Shown here: piece by piece, positions 50,983 through 60,278 of the stretch
How the letters are laid out: every line of letters starts with the position of its first letter
How positions within the stretch are numbered: the stretch's first letter is position 1
From: an uncultured Bacteroidales bacterium
GTDB taxonomy: Bacteria; Bacteroidota; Bacteroidia; Bacteroidales; Paludibacteraceae
Direction: 5' to 3'
Length of the DNA: 64,000 bases
Assembly (NCBI GenBank): GCA_902798385.1
Contig: CADBWK010000007.1
Location: 37,781 to 101,780 of the forward strand
Program-made: the position numbers and the translations under genes
The notes under the pieces: generated by a model
Database searches by the model: none
Seen by the model: only the letters and a program-made list of their open reading frames with translations
What the model was told of the DNA's origin: nothing

Positions 50983-53900
50983 TCTTTGGTGATGGGATGG
51001 AAATCCAGTACGCCGTCGGCGCGTTGTTCGCTGAGCCATTTATAGAACCGCGGGGTGACACGGATGGCATTGGAGCGGCTCGTGAGCGCCACCTGATGGC
51101 GGTTGATGGGATTGAAGATCGACACATGCAGACGTCCGTTGCCCTTGTTCGCCTTGATCTCATCCGCCAACTCATCGATGATCTCGTTATTGATCGCATC
51201 CAGCGACAAGCGGATATTGATGCCTTCGGTGCGCTTGTCCTGTACCTCGTTGAGCATCGTCACGTTCTGTACCACGAACTCATACTCCGCCACATCGTCC
51301 GGTGCTTCACGGAACCATTTCTGTCCGGCGCCTTTCTGCTGTACCACACCCGTGACGAGTACATACAGATCCTTGAGCATCATATGGGCGAACTGGTTAT
51401 ACGCATTGCCGAACAGCGCGAAATCATAGGTGCCCGTGTAGTCGGTGATGATGTATTTGCCGTAAGGATTGCCTTTCTGACTGATACGCTGCTCCGCCGA
51501 GGTGATGATACCGCCGATGAGGCAGGCTTGGTTCTTATGCTTGGCGAGGAACTCCGAGGGCAGCAGCTTGGGTTCATCCGGCTCTGCTGCCATCTCCTGT
51601 TTGATCCGAACCTCCGCGTCCTTACGTGCCTCGGGTTTGCGCCACAACTCGAACTGCATCAACTCATTCGCCGTCACGTTGCATAACTCACGTACCTCGT
51701 ACTCGTACTCATCCAGCGGGTGCGCGGAGAGGTAGATGCCGATGAGGTCTTTCTCTTTGTTGAGGCGCTCGATCGTGTTCCAGCGCGGCACTTGCGGCAG
51801 TTCGGGATGCTTGATCTCGATCGCGATATCGAAATCCGAGAAGAGCGAATTCGTGTTGGAGGCTTGGTCGGCCTGCCATTTCTGACCGTAGTTCATCAGC
51901 AGATCGAGTCCGGACTGACCGTTCTCATCCACGCCGAAGAACTGCTCCCGATACAGATCTTTGAAGCACTCGAAAGCACCCGCCTGCGCGAGGTTCTCGA
52001 TCGTCTTGCGGTTACAGCTCTGCAGGTTGACGCGCTCCAGGAAATCGAAGATGTCTTTGTACTTACCGTTCTTCTCGCGCTCGGAGATGATGACATCTGC
52101 GGCACCTTCGCCGACGCCCTTGATACCACCCAGACCGAAACGGATAGCGCCGTCGTGGTTGACGGTGAAGGTCAACTCGGACTCGTTCACATCGGGTTCC
52201 AACACGCTGAGGCCGAGCGCCTTGCATTCGTCCATGAGCTTGGTCACCTCTTTGATATCGTCCTTGTGGACGGTGAGGTTAGCCGCCATGAACTCCGCGG
52301 GATAGTGCGCTTTGAGGTAACCGGTCTGGTACGCCACCCATGAGTAGCAAGCTGCGTGCGATTTATTGAAAGCGTAGGAGGCGAATTTCTCCCAGTCTGC
52401 CCAGATCTTATTGAGGATCTTCTCGTCATGTCCGTTGGCTTTACCGCCTTCCATGAACTTATCTTTGAGGCTCGCCAGAACTGCCATCTGTTTCTTGCCC
52501 ATAGCTTTTCGGAGCTTGTCGCTCTCGCCGCGGGTGAAGTTCGCCAGCAGTCGGCTCAGCAGCATGACCTGCTCTTGGTAAACCGTGACACCGTAGGTGT
52601 CCTTGAGGTATTTCTCCATAACGGGAATGTCGTACGTCACCTCTTCGAGACCCTGCTTACGCTTGATGAACTGCGGGATGTAGTCCATCGGACCCGGACG
52701 GTAGAGGGCATTCATCGCGATGAGGTCCCCGATGACCGTCGGCTTCAACTCACGCAGGTATTTCTGCATACCCGCGGACTCGAACTGGAACACCGCCACC
52801 GTGCGTCCTTCCTGGAAGAGCTTATAGGTCAACTCGTCGTCGATAGGTATATGATCTATGTCGATATCGATGCCGCGCGCTTTCTTGACGTTGCGCAGAC
52901 ACTCCTTGATGATCGTCAGCGTGATAAGGCCAAGGAAGTCCATCTTGATCAGGCCCACGCTCTCCACCACATGCCCGTCGTACTCTGTCACCAGTACCCG
53001 TTTCTTGCTGTTCTTATCTTCTACGGAAGACAGCGGCGCGAAGTTCGTCAGGTCGTCTGCACCGATGATCACGCCGCAGGCGTGTACACCCACTTGCCGG
53101 ATCGTACCTTCGAGTCGTGCTGCGTACTCGAGCATCGAACGCGTGTTGGGATCACCGGTCTCGTACTCGCGTTTCAACTCCTCGATGTACTTATAGCAGT
53201 TCTTGAGGTTCACTTTCGGACGCTTGGCATCCTTCGGCAGGTCTTTGAGGACGCTATCGGGGAAATCGCGATCGGGCACATAACTCTTCAACTCATTCAC
53301 AAAAGCCAGCGGCACTTGTTGTACGCGCCCTACATCTGCGAGCGCGGACTTCGTCGCCATCTTACCGTAGGTCACGATATGCGCCACATGTGTCTCGCCG
53401 TACTTGCGGCTCACGTAGTCCAGCACCTTGCCGCGTCCGCAATCCTCGAAGTCGGTATCGATATCAGGGAGCGAGATACGGTCGGGATTCAAGAAACGCT
53501 CGAACAGCAAGTCGTACTTGAGCGGGTCGAGATCGGTGATCTTCAGACAGTAGGCCACCACCGATCCTGCGGCACTACCACGACCCGGTCCAACGGACAC
53601 ATCGAGCTCCTCGCGCGCCGCGCGGATGAAGTCCATCACGATGAGGAAATAGCCCGGGAAACCCATGGAGATGATCGTGTTGAGCTCGAACTCGATACGC
53701 TCTTTCAGTTCCTCGTCGTTGGCCAATCGCTCTTCGCCGTACCGCTCTTTCGCGCCCTCCATCGTCAGGTGGCGCAGGTATGCCGACTCAAACGCCAGAC
53801 GGTCGGGATAGTCCTCTTCTTTGCCGAACGAAGCAGGGATGTCGAACTTCGGCATGATCGGTCCGTGGTCGATGTCATATACCTCCACTTTGTCCACGAT

Positions 53901-54776
53901 CTCCTGCGTGTTCTCCAGCGCCTCGGGGATGTCAGCGAAGATAGCCGCCATCTCATCGGGCGTCTTGATCCACTCCTGCTTGGTATAATGCATTCGGTTG
54001 ACGTCGTTCACGTAGTGGTTCGTGCTCAAGCAGATCAAGCGGTCATGCGCCTCGGCGTCCTCTTCGTTCACGAAGTGGGCATCGTTGGTCGCGATGATCT
54101 TGATGCCGTACTTATGCGCGAGTTCGATCAGGATGGGGTTGACCTGCTTCTGTCGCTCGTACACCTCCACATCAGCCCCGGGCTTCTGCGTCTCATGACG
54201 CTGGATCTCTATGTAATAATCCTCTCCGAAGAGGTTCTTGAACCATTTGACGGTCTCTTCCGCTTCGCTGAAATCGCCGCCTTTGGCGATACCCTCGAGG
54301 ATCTTCTGCGGCAACTCGCCACCCAGACAAGCCGAACAGCAGATGATGCCTTCGTGCCATTTCTCGAGCAGCTCTTTATCGATACGCGGGGTGTGATAGA
54401 ACGCATCAGACATGTAACCGTGCGAGACGAGCCGGCAGAGGTTATGATAACCCTCCATGTTCTTTGCCAGCAGGATGAGGTGCCAACCCGAGCGGTCGAT
54501 GGCATACGTACGTCCCTCACCGTTGACGGCTTTCTCATCGGTCATCGAGTGACGACCGCGACGCGCACAGTAAGCCTCCGTACCCACGATGGGCTTGAAG
54601 CCTTCTTTCTTCTTGCAGTAGTCCAGCAGGTCTTTGATGCCGTACATGTTGCCGTGATCGGTCAGTGCCACGGCGTTCATCCCGGAGGCAATACACTTGT
54701 CCACTATCTCTTCCACCTTACTCAACCCGTCCAGCAGCGAGTAATGACTGTGTACATGTAAATGCGTAAAGTTCAT
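50979..54776 (-). CDS. dnaE: DNA polymerase III alpha subunit
   Basis: DnaE is the replicative polymerase. The 1265-residue protein has the PHP domain (FTHLHVHSHYSLLDG), the catalytic palm (GPGRGSAAGSVVAYCL; LPDIDTDFED with the metal aspartates), fingers (YRPGPMDYIPQF; SYAFNKSHAACYSWVAYQTGYLKAHYPAEFMA), a helix-hairpin-helix and an OB fold (QACLIGGIITSAEQRISQKGNPYGK). The ATG at 54776 is chosen from the family start. A longer frame crosses the promoter region and the EamA gene. The dnaE-nadD order forms an operon. Confidence 0.97.
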   Translation of the reverse strand: MNFTHLHVHSHYSLLDGLSKVEEIVDKCIASGMNAVALTDHGNMYGIKDLLDYCKKKEGFKPIVGTEAYCARRGRHSMTDEKAVNGEGRTYAIDRSGWHLILLAKNMEGYHNLCRLVSHGYMSDAFYHTPRIDKELLEKWHEGIICCSACLGGELPQKILEGIAKGGDFSEAEETVKWFKNLFGEDYYIEIQRHETQKPGADVEVYERQKQVNPILIELAHKYGIKIIATNDAHFVNEEDAEAHDRLICLSTNHYVNDVNRMHYTKQEWIKTPDEMAAIFADIPEALENTQEIVDKVEVYDIDHGPIMPKFDIPASFGKEEDYPDRLAFESAYLRHLTMEGAKERYGEERLANDEELKERIEFELNTIISMGFPGYFLIVMDFIRAAREELDVSVGPGRGSAAGSVVAYCLKITDLDPLKYDLLFERFLNPDRISLPDIDTDFEDCGRGKVLDYVSRKYGETHVAHIVTYGKMATKSALADVGRVQQVPLAFVNELKSYVPDRDFPDSVLKDLPKDAKRPKVNLKNCYKYIEELKREYETGDPNTRSMLEYAARLEGTIRQVGVHACGVIIGADDLTNFAPLSSVEDKNSKKRVLVTEYDGHVVESVGLIKMDFLGLITLTIIKECLRNVKKARGIDIDIDHIPIDDELTYKLFQEGRTVAVFQFESAGMQKYLRELKPTVIGDLIAMNALYRPGPMDYIPQFIKRKQGLEEVTYDIPVMEKYLKDTYGVTVYQEQVMLLSRLLANFTRGESDKLRKAMGKKQMAVLASLKDKFMEGGKANGHDEKILNKIWADWEKFASYAFNKSHAACYSWVAYQTGYLKAHYPAEFMAANLTVHKDDIKEVTKLMDECKALGLSVLEPDVNESELTFTVNHDGAIRFGLGGIKGVGEGAADVIISEREKNGKYKDIFDFLERVNLQSCNRKTIENLAQAGAFECFKDLYREQFFGVDENGQSGLDLLMNYGQKWQADQASNTNSLFSDFDIAIEIKHPELPQVPRWNTIERLNKEKDLIGIYLSAHPLDEYEYEVRELCNVTANELMQFELWRKPEARKDAEVRIKQEMAAEPDEPKLLPSEFLAKHKNQACLIGGIITSAEQRISQKGNPYGKYIITDYTGTYDFALFGNAYNQFAHMMLKDLYVLVTGVVQQKGAGQKWFREAPDDVAEYEFVVQNVTMLNEVQDKRTEGINIRLSLDAINNEIIDELADEIKANKGNGRLHVSIFNPINRHQVALTSRSNAIRVTPRFYKWLSEQRADGVLDFHPITKE

Positions 54777-54794
54777 AAAATCCAAATTTGGGTG

Positions 54795-54826
54795 CAAAAT
54801 TACAAAAACATTTTGACATATGCAAA
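54795..54826 (-). promoter_or_regulatory. Promoter of dnaE-nadD
   Basis: Minus strand: TTTG at 54826-54823, 20 bp after the TTG, TAATTTTG at 54802-54795. Confidence 0.75.
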
Positions 54827-54842
54827 TTTTTTTGTACCTTTG
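54812..54842 (+). promoter_or_regulatory. Promoter of EamA gene
   Basis: TTTG at 54812-54815, 19 bp spacer, TACCTTTG at 54835-54842. The two divergent promoters share the element TTGACATATGCAAA, so their -33 boxes lie face to face. Confidence 0.72.
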
Positions 54843-54851
54843 CAAGCTGAA

Positions 54852-55793
54852 ATGAAAAAAGATATAACATCCTACTTGGCAGTAGGGGCGTTGGTGGTGT
54901 CCATGATCATCTGGTCGGTGAGCGGAATCGCCATCAAACATGCCTTGGCAGTACTGCCTCCGTTCACGATGATCGTGATGCGTTTTGTGCCTTCGGTACT
55001 GCTGATGCTGGTCATCGGCCTTATCTGCCGCAAGAGTGCGTTGTTCCGCCTGCAGAAGATGGAACTCAAAGATCTGCCGCTCTTTTTGGTGGCGGGCTTC
55101 TGTCAACCCTTCCTGTACTATATGTTAGAGACCTACGCGTACGATGCGCTCAACAGTCCGACGATCGCGGAGACGCTGCTCTCAACGAGTCCGCTGCTCA
55201 GTCCGATCTTCGCCGCCATCCTTCTCAAAGAGCGGGTGACGAAGTACAACATATGGGGTATTCTCATCTCGACGGCCGGTGTTTTTGCGCTCACGTTAGC
55301 GGGTAGCACGAACTACTCGATCGGTAACTACTGGGGCATCCTGTTGGCTTTCGCGGCGGTGTCGGCGGCGGTGATTGACTCGGTCATGATGCGTAAGGCA
55401 CCCATGACCTACAGTTCGCTCTCGTTCATCTTCTATACGCAGTTGGTGAGCCTCTGTTTCTTTATCCCGATCTGGCTCATCAAAGAAGGACCGGAAACGA
55501 TTTACCAATTACCAATTACCATTTACCAATCCGAGATGCAAGTAGCGTTAGGTTGCGTGGCCTATCTCACGGTCTTTGCATCCGTGATAGCGTTCATCCT
55601 GTTCTGTTATGCGTTGCGGAAAGTAGGTGTGACGCAGGCGAATGCGTTCAATAACATCCGTCCGGCGTTCACGGCGCTTTGGATGATTCTCTTCTTCGGC
55701 GAACACCTCCCGCTTGCCAAATGGGTAGGCATGGGATTAATCATTTTCGGATTATTTGTATGCCAAATGAAAGAAAAAGTTTCCGATTGTTAA
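54852..55793 (+). CDS. EamA/DMT-superfamily transporter
   Basis: This 313-residue inner-membrane protein has about ten membrane helices in two EamA repeats (SMIIWSVSGIAIKHAL; YNIWGILISTAGVFALTLAG and later NAFNNIRPAFTALWMILFFGE). Members export amino acids or other metabolites. The substrate is unknown. The ATG at 54852 is chosen because the longer frame covers the promoter. A period-7 array codes for residues about 217-226 (IYQLPITIYQSE), in a loop between helices. Confidence 0.9.
   Translation: MKKDITSYLAVGALVVSMIIWSVSGIAIKHALAVLPPFTMIVMRFVPSVLLMLVIGLICRKSALFRLQKMELKDLPLFLVAGFCQPFLYYMLETYAYDALNSPTIAETLLSTSPLLSPIFAAILLKERVTKYNIWGILISTAGVFALTLAGSTNYSIGNYWGILLAFAAVSAAVIDSVMMRKAPMTYSSLSFIFYTQLVSLCFFIPIWLIKEGPETIYQLPITIYQSEMQVALGCVAYLTVFASVIAFILFCYALRKVGVTQANAFNNIRPAFTALWMILFFGEHLPLAKWVGMGLIIFGLFVCQMKEKVSDC
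55502..55529 (+). repeat. Period-7 array in EamA gene
   Basis: Units are TTACCAA, TTACCAA, TTACCAT and TTACCAA. Confidence 0.8.
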
Positions 55794-55798
55794 GATTT

Positions 55799-55830
55799 TT
55801 TGCATATACGAATTAAAATTCGTACCTTTG
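55799..55830 (+). promoter_or_regulatory. Promoter of steroid reductase cluster with operator-like palindrome
   Basis: TTTG at 55799-55802, 20 bp, TACCTTTG at 55823-55830. An inverted repeat TACGAATT-AA-AATTCGTA (55807-55824) fills the spacer and touches the -7 box. I see no such repeat in the spacers of the other promoters here, so it may be a repressor site. Confidence 0.7.
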
Positions 55831-55867
55831 TAAGCTTTTTTGGAGTAAAATTTAAATAACAAACAAT

Positions 55868-56677
55868 ATGCCGATAGAAAACATTTACTCTATTGATTTC
55901 TTTTACGACTTGCTGTACATCATGTTTTTGGTGGGCTTAGTCGTGTTCGTATCCCTGTATTTTGTGGATGCCGGTTATGGTAAGATGCGTTCGGAGAAGT
56001 GGGGACCTGCGATGAACAACAAGGTAGGTTGGCTGCTGATGGAGTGTCCGGTGTTCTTCGTGATGCTGTATCTCTATTTCAAGTCCTTCCCGCTCTACGA
56101 CGGCGTGACGAAGAATGCTCCGTACTGGTTGTTCTTCCTGTTCTTTGAGTTCCATTATTTCCAGCGCTCGTTCATCTTCCCCTTCATGCTGAAGGGAAAC
56201 GGCAAGATGCCGGTGGTGATCATGATGCTGTCTGTGATCTGGAACCTCATTAACGGTTATATCCAGGGCTATTGGCTCTTCCATCTGGCGCCGCAACATT
56301 ATCCGGAGTTGTACACCTCGTCGTGGATAACGAGTCCGCAGTTCATCATCGGTACGATCATCTTCTTCACGGGTTGGATCATCAACATGCACTCGGATCA
56401 TGTGATTCGTCACTTGCGTAAGCCGGGTGACACGAACCACTACCTGCCGAAGAAAGGTATGTACAAGTACGTGACGAGTGCGAACTATCTGGGTGAGATC
56501 ACGGAGTGGTTAGGTTTTGCGATCCTTACCTGGTCGCTGGCAGGACTGCTGTTCTTCTGGTTCAGTTGCTGCAACCTCGTGCCGCGTGCGAACTCGATCT
56601 ACCTCAAGTACGAACAGGAGTTCCCCGATGAGTTCGACCGCAAGAAACTCAAACGAATCATACCGTTTATTTATTGA
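55868..56677 (+). CDS. 3-oxo-5-alpha-steroid 4-dehydrogenase family protein
   Basis: The 269-residue membrane protein has about six or seven membrane helices and the C-terminal block of the steroid 5-alpha-reductase family (FFTGWIINMHSDHVIRHLRKPGD; YVTSANYLGEITEWLGFAILTWS; ANSIYLKYEQEFPDEFD). These enzymes reduce the C4-C5 double bond of 3-oxo-4-ene steroids to the 5-alpha form with NADPH. The next two genes encode an old-yellow-enzyme reductase and an SDR, the set used by gut Bacteroidales to make 5-alpha/5-beta and 3-beta-hydroxy bile acids. Family assignment is strong. A bile-acid substrate is inferred. Confidence 0.88.
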   Translation: MPIENIYSIDFFYDLLYIMFLVGLVVFVSLYFVDAGYGKMRSEKWGPAMNNKVGWLLMECPVFFVMLYLYFKSFPLYDGVTKNAPYWLFFLFFEFHYFQRSFIFPFMLKGNGKMPVVIMMLSVIWNLINGYIQGYWLFHLAPQHYPELYTSSWITSPQFIIGTIIFFTGWIINMHSDHVIRHLRKPGDTNHYLPKKGMYKYVTSANYLGEITEWLGFAILTWSLAGLLFFWFSCCNLVPRANSIYLKYEQEFPDEFDRKKLKRIIPFIY

Positions 56678-56717
56678 TCAATGACCAATAACCAAAAACC
56701 AATGACCAATAACAAAT
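56676..56717 (+). repeat. Period-7 array at the 5-alpha-reductase/OYE junction
   Basis: Units are GATCAAT, GACCAAT, AACCAAA, AACCAAT, GACCAAT and AACAAAT. The array spans the end of the first stop codon, the spacer and the first twelve codons of the OYE gene. Confidence 0.8.
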
Positions 56718-57982
56718 TGTTCTCCCCCTATAAACTGGGACCTATCACGCTGCGGAATCGTATTATCCGCAGCGCTGCTTTTGAAAATATGGCGCGTGCG
56801 AATGCACCGACCAAGGAGTTGCAGGATTATCATGTGTCCGTAGCGCGCGGTGGTGTAGGCATGACGACGGTCGCGTACTGTGCGGTGGATCAGAGCGGTG
56901 TCTCTTTCGACGGCCAGCTCTACGTTCGTCCGGAGATCATCCCCGACATGAAGAAGATGACCGACGCCATCCATGCGGAAGGCGCGAAAGCTTCTATTCA
57001 GTTGGGTCACTGCGGCAACATGACGCATATGTCCACCTGTCATTGTATCCCCGTGAGTGCCGATACATGGTTCAACCTCTACAGCCCGACGATTCACCGT
57101 CGCCTCAAAGTGGAGGAGATCAAGACCATCGTGAAGCATTTCGGTGAGGCGGTGGACTTCGCCCGTGAGTGCGGTTTTGACTGCGTGGAGATCCATGCCG
57201 GTCACGCCTACCTCATCTCGCAGTTCCTGGCCCGTCGTACGAACCATCGTCACGATGCCTATGGCGGTTCTTTCGAGAACCGTGCCCGCTTCATGAACGA
57301 GGTGCTCGATGAGGTGATGATTCATGCCAAAGACGATATCGCCGTGGTAGTGAAGACGAATATGTGGGACGACTGCTGGCAGGGTGTGTCGATCGAAGAA
57401 GGTCTGCAGGTGGCTCGCGAGATCGCGAAGCATAAGGTACACGGCATCGTCCTTTCCGGCGGTACCGTGAGTCGTAGCCCGATGACCATCCTCGGCGGTG
57501 CCATGCCGATCAAGACCCTGGCGCATTACATGTCGATGAAAGATCTGTGGTGGCTCAAGGCTGCCCTGCATATTCCGTTTGTGGGATCGATCATGACGCC
57601 GACCGTACCGTTCAAGGAGCTCTACTTCATGGACAAAGCGAAGTATTTCCAAGAGCAACTCAAGGACATCGATATCCCGCTGATCTATGTGGGCGGTGTA
57701 CAGAGCGGCGATAACTGTCAGCAGATCATGGACGAAGGCTTCGAGCTCTTCCAGATAGCGCACGTGCTGATCAAGGATCCGGACTTCGTCAAACATGTGC
57801 AGGAGAATCCGCACTATAACGCCGGCTGCAAGCGCTCCAACTACTGCGTAGGACGTATGTACAGCAAGCAGATGAAATGCCACGAGTGCGTAGAACGCGA
57901 CGGCGAGCAGATACCGGGCAATATTCAACGTGAGATCGCTAAATTAGAGAAAGATGCTAGCATTAGTAACGGGCGCAAGTAG
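56681..57982 (+). CDS. NADH:flavin oxidoreductase, old yellow enzyme family (5-beta-reductase-like)
   Basis: The 433-residue protein is an OYE-type FMN barrel (LFSPYKLGPITLRNRII; SIQLGHCG; CVEIHAGHAYLISQFL; HDAYGGSFENRARF; LIYVGGVQSG). Near the C-terminus lie four cysteines (CKRSNYC ... CHEC) that could bind an iron-sulfur cluster, as in BaiCD/DCR-type enzymes. The C-terminal nucleotide-binding domains of those longer enzymes are absent. In steroid-converting Bacteroidales a protein of this kind acts as the 5-beta-reductase. The ATG at 56681 lies in a period-7 array, and an ATG at 56702 is possible. It overlaps the SDR gene by 29 bp. Confidence 0.88.
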   Translation: MTNNQKPMTNNKLFSPYKLGPITLRNRIIRSAAFENMARANAPTKELQDYHVSVARGGVGMTTVAYCAVDQSGVSFDGQLYVRPEIIPDMKKMTDAIHAEGAKASIQLGHCGNMTHMSTCHCIPVSADTWFNLYSPTIHRRLKVEEIKTIVKHFGEAVDFARECGFDCVEIHAGHAYLISQFLARRTNHRHDAYGGSFENRARFMNEVLDEVMIHAKDDIAVVVKTNMWDDCWQGVSIEEGLQVAREIAKHKVHGIVLSGGTVSRSPMTILGGAMPIKTLAHYMSMKDLWWLKAALHIPFVGSIMTPTVPFKELYFMDKAKYFQEQLKDIDIPLIYVGGVQSGDNCQQIMDEGFELFQIAHVLIKDPDFVKHVQENPHYNAGCKRSNYCVGRMYSKQMKCHECVERDGEQIPGNIQREIAKLEKDASISNGRK

Positions 57983-58733
57983 CGGTATCGGTCTGCAGTA
58001 TGCCACCCAACTCGCACGGGATTATCACTGCGACCTGCTGTTGGTATCCAATCAGCGCAAGGAACTCGACGAAGTAGCCCAAGACCTCGCGGACAAGTAT
58101 CAGGTCAAGACCGTAGCGCATTTCGCTGACCTCAGTCTGAGTGATGCGGCGGAGAACCTCTACGAGTGGTGCAAGACCGAAGGATATGAGGTGGATGTTC
58201 TCATCAACAACGCCGGCGTGTTCTTCTTCAATACATACTGCGAGACGGACATCAAACGTATCGAGTTGATGCTCCAGCTGCATGTGATGACCGTAGCGAA
58301 GATGACGCGACTCTTTGCCGCCGATATGTGTGCGCGCAGGCGCGGGTATATATTAAATATGAGTAGCATGTCCGCGTGGATGGCGATGCCGGGTATCCAG
58401 ACCTACAACGCCTCCAAGGCCTTCATCTATAACTTCTCCAAGTCCCTCTGGTACGAACTCGAGCCCTATAACGTGCATATCACCGTCATGGCGCCGGGTG
58501 CCGTCGATACCGGTCTCTTCGGTCTCGCACCGAACCTGCGTAAGTTAGCGGTCGCACTGACCGTCTCTATCCCGCCGGAGAAACTTGTCAAACGGGCATT
58601 GAAGAAACTCTTCAAAGGCAAGAAAGCGGACACCCCGGGTTTCATCAACTGGCTCTCCACGCCGCTGCTCAAGCACACACCCGACTGGATACTGTTCTTT
58701 GCCCAGAAGAAACTCAAGAAGTATATGCATTAA
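57954..58733 (+). CDS. Short-chain dehydrogenase, hydroxysteroid-dehydrogenase-like
   Basis: The 259-residue SDR has the cofactor motif TGASSGIG (residues 7-13 region), NNAG at 85-88, the catalytic serine in MSSMS and YNASK (Y151, K155). The C-terminal part (ALKKLFKGKKADTPGFINWLSTPLLKHTPDWILFF) resembles the 17-beta/3-beta-HSD-like SDRs. Its position, overlapping the OYE gene by 29 bp, makes a 3-beta-hydroxysteroid dehydrogenase the likely role. This is inference from the cluster. A strong terminator follows. Confidence 0.9.
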   Translation: MLALVTGASSGIGLQYATQLARDYHCDLLLVSNQRKELDEVAQDLADKYQVKTVAHFADLSLSDAAENLYEWCKTEGYEVDVLINNAGVFFFNTYCETDIKRIELMLQLHVMTVAKMTRLFAADMCARRRGYILNMSSMSAWMAMPGIQTYNASKAFIYNFSKSLWYELEPYNVHITVMAPGAVDTGLFGLAPNLRKLAVALTVSIPPEKLVKRALKKLFKGKKADTPGFINWLSTPLLKHTPDWILFFAQKKLKKYMH

Positions 58734-58761
58734 AAAATAGCACCGCCGGCGCTATTTTTTT
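58734..58761. terminator. Bidirectional terminator, SDR / S41 protease
   Basis: The stem AAAATAGC (58734-58741) with GCTATTTT (58751-58758) is extended by a GC-rich inner stem. The S41 stop codon (58752-58754) lies inside the hairpin. Confidence 0.88.
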
Positions 58762-60278
58762 AATTCCTTCAACGCTCGCTTCAGTTCATCGTCGAAGCGC
58801 AGGTTATAGGCGATCTGCCCTTTCTGGAAGTAGTAGCGGAGCATGATCTCCGCGCCTATGAAATGCTGTACCTCCTCTTTGTTGCGCGATATCGCTTCGC
58901 GGAAATCCGGTGTCAGCACAGGTTCCAGCGCCTCTAACTGCGCGATCGTTGCCGAGTCGAGGTCTTCGTGCTTGGCCATCTTGATCATGTCCGCGAAGAA
59001 CTTGGAGGTCTCGGTCCCGTATTTGAACTTACGCTCGTCCAGGAACGCACAGAAATCATGGATCATCTCGTCCGTCACCTCGAAGTCCGGCAGGGCGGCG
59101 ATGCTGTCATGCAGACGGTGATAGCGCGTAGCGAAATCAAAGAAATAATGATTCATGTAGAGCGTGTAGCAGATGTCTACCTTCGCGCTGTCGTCCATCA
59201 CGATGTCCGGCATGATACCCACACCCTGGATACAACTGTCGGAGGGCAGGTAGTACTTGCTGGTCGTCACTTTCACATGTCCGCCATGCGCCACCGGTCG
59301 TACGTTCTGCACGAGTCCCTTACCGAAAGTCTTCTGTCCGATGAGCGTCGCGCGACCTAAGTCCTTCAACGAACCGGATACGATCTCACTCGCCGAAGCG
59401 GAGTTCTTGTCCACTAAGATGACCAACGGAAGGTCTTTGTAACGCGGGTTGTTACGGGTCTTATAGACATTATTGCTGCGGGCTACTTTACCGCGGGTCT
59501 CTACGATCTTCGTGTCCCGATCGACGAACAGGTTGACGATCTGCAGTGCCTCTTCGACGATACCTCCGCCGTTCCCGCGCAGATCCATCACGAGTGCCCG
59601 CGCGCCTTGGGTGTAGTAGAGTTCGTCCAGCGCATTGGAGAAAGCCTGTGCCGATCCCTCGGTGAACTCCGAGAAAGCGATATAGCCGATCGGATAGGGA
59701 AGGGTGTCCGCCACCAGCGTAGTGGCATAACTGACGGGCTCCAGATGGATGTCTTCGCGCACGATAGACACCTTAAACGGCTTCTCTACGCCCTCACGCT
59801 CGATCTCTAACACGACCGTCGTACCCGGTTCGCCACGCAGGTTATTGCTCACTTCGCTCACATTCATCCCTTTGGTCTTCTTGCCGTCCACCGTCAGGAT
59901 CTTATCGCCCGCGAGGATACCGGCTAACTGTGCCGGCTTGCCCTCGTAGGGGTTGACGGCGTAGATAGCACTGTCGCGCTGCTGGATGATACTGCCGATA
60001 CCGCCGTACTTACCCTGCGTGAGCATACGCAGGTCTTTGTCCTGTTTCTTCGAGTAATAAACGGTGTACGGGTCAATCTTACGCAGCATCGCGCCGATAG
60101 CCGCTTCGGTCAACACCTCATAATTGAGCGTATCGACATAATTGACATCCACCTGACGCATCACGTCATTGAAGATGTCGATCACCTCCGATGCCCGCGT
60201 CGTGGACTGCTGCGCCTGGACGGGAACAAAGATCAACAAGCAAAGAAGAATACTATTAACGAAGCGTGTTCGGAACAT
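58752..60278 (-). CDS. S41-family C-terminal processing protease
   Basis: The 508-residue protein has a signal peptide (FVNSILLCLLIFVPVQAQ), a PDZ domain (GGIGSIIQQRD; LAGILAGDKILTVDGKKTKGM) and the S41 catalytic core: LVMDLRGNGGG, the serine in KNSASASEIVSG and the lysine in IGQKTFGKGLVQ. Such periplasmic proteases trim or degrade exported proteins. I chose the ATG at 60278 from the signal peptide. It overlaps coaD by 23 bp and is last in the prfB operon. Confidence 0.92.
   Translation of the reverse strand: MFRTRFVNSILLCLLIFVPVQAQQSTTRASEVIDIFNDVMRQVDVNYVDTLNYEVLTEAAIGAMLRKIDPYTVYYSKKQDKDLRMLTQGKYGGIGSIIQQRDSAIYAVNPYEGKPAQLAGILAGDKILTVDGKKTKGMNVSEVSNNLRGEPGTTVVLEIEREGVEKPFKVSIVREDIHLEPVSYATTLVADTLPYPIGYIAFSEFTEGSAQAFSNALDELYYTQGARALVMDLRGNGGGIVEEALQIVNLFVDRDTKIVETRGKVARSNNVYKTRNNPRYKDLPLVILVDKNSASASEIVSGSLKDLGRATLIGQKTFGKGLVQNVRPVAHGGHVKVTTSKYYLPSDSCIQGVGIMPDIVMDDSAKVDICYTLYMNHYFFDFATRYHRLHDSIAALPDFEVTDEMIHDFCAFLDERKFKYGTETSKFFADMIKMAKHEDLDSATIAQLEALEPVLTPDFREAISRNKEEVQHFIGAEIMLRYYFQKGQIAYNLRFDDELKRALKELKK

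Noticed and set aside
52356-54761. 801-residue open frame on the plus strand
   Set aside because: It lies wholly antisense to dnaE, has low-complexity His/Arg/Leu-rich sequence with no domain, and mirrors the codon pattern of dnaE.
54777-55106. N-terminal extension of DnaE
   Set aside because: The extra 110 residues are antisense to the EamA gene and cross the dnaE promoter. The family start is at 54776.
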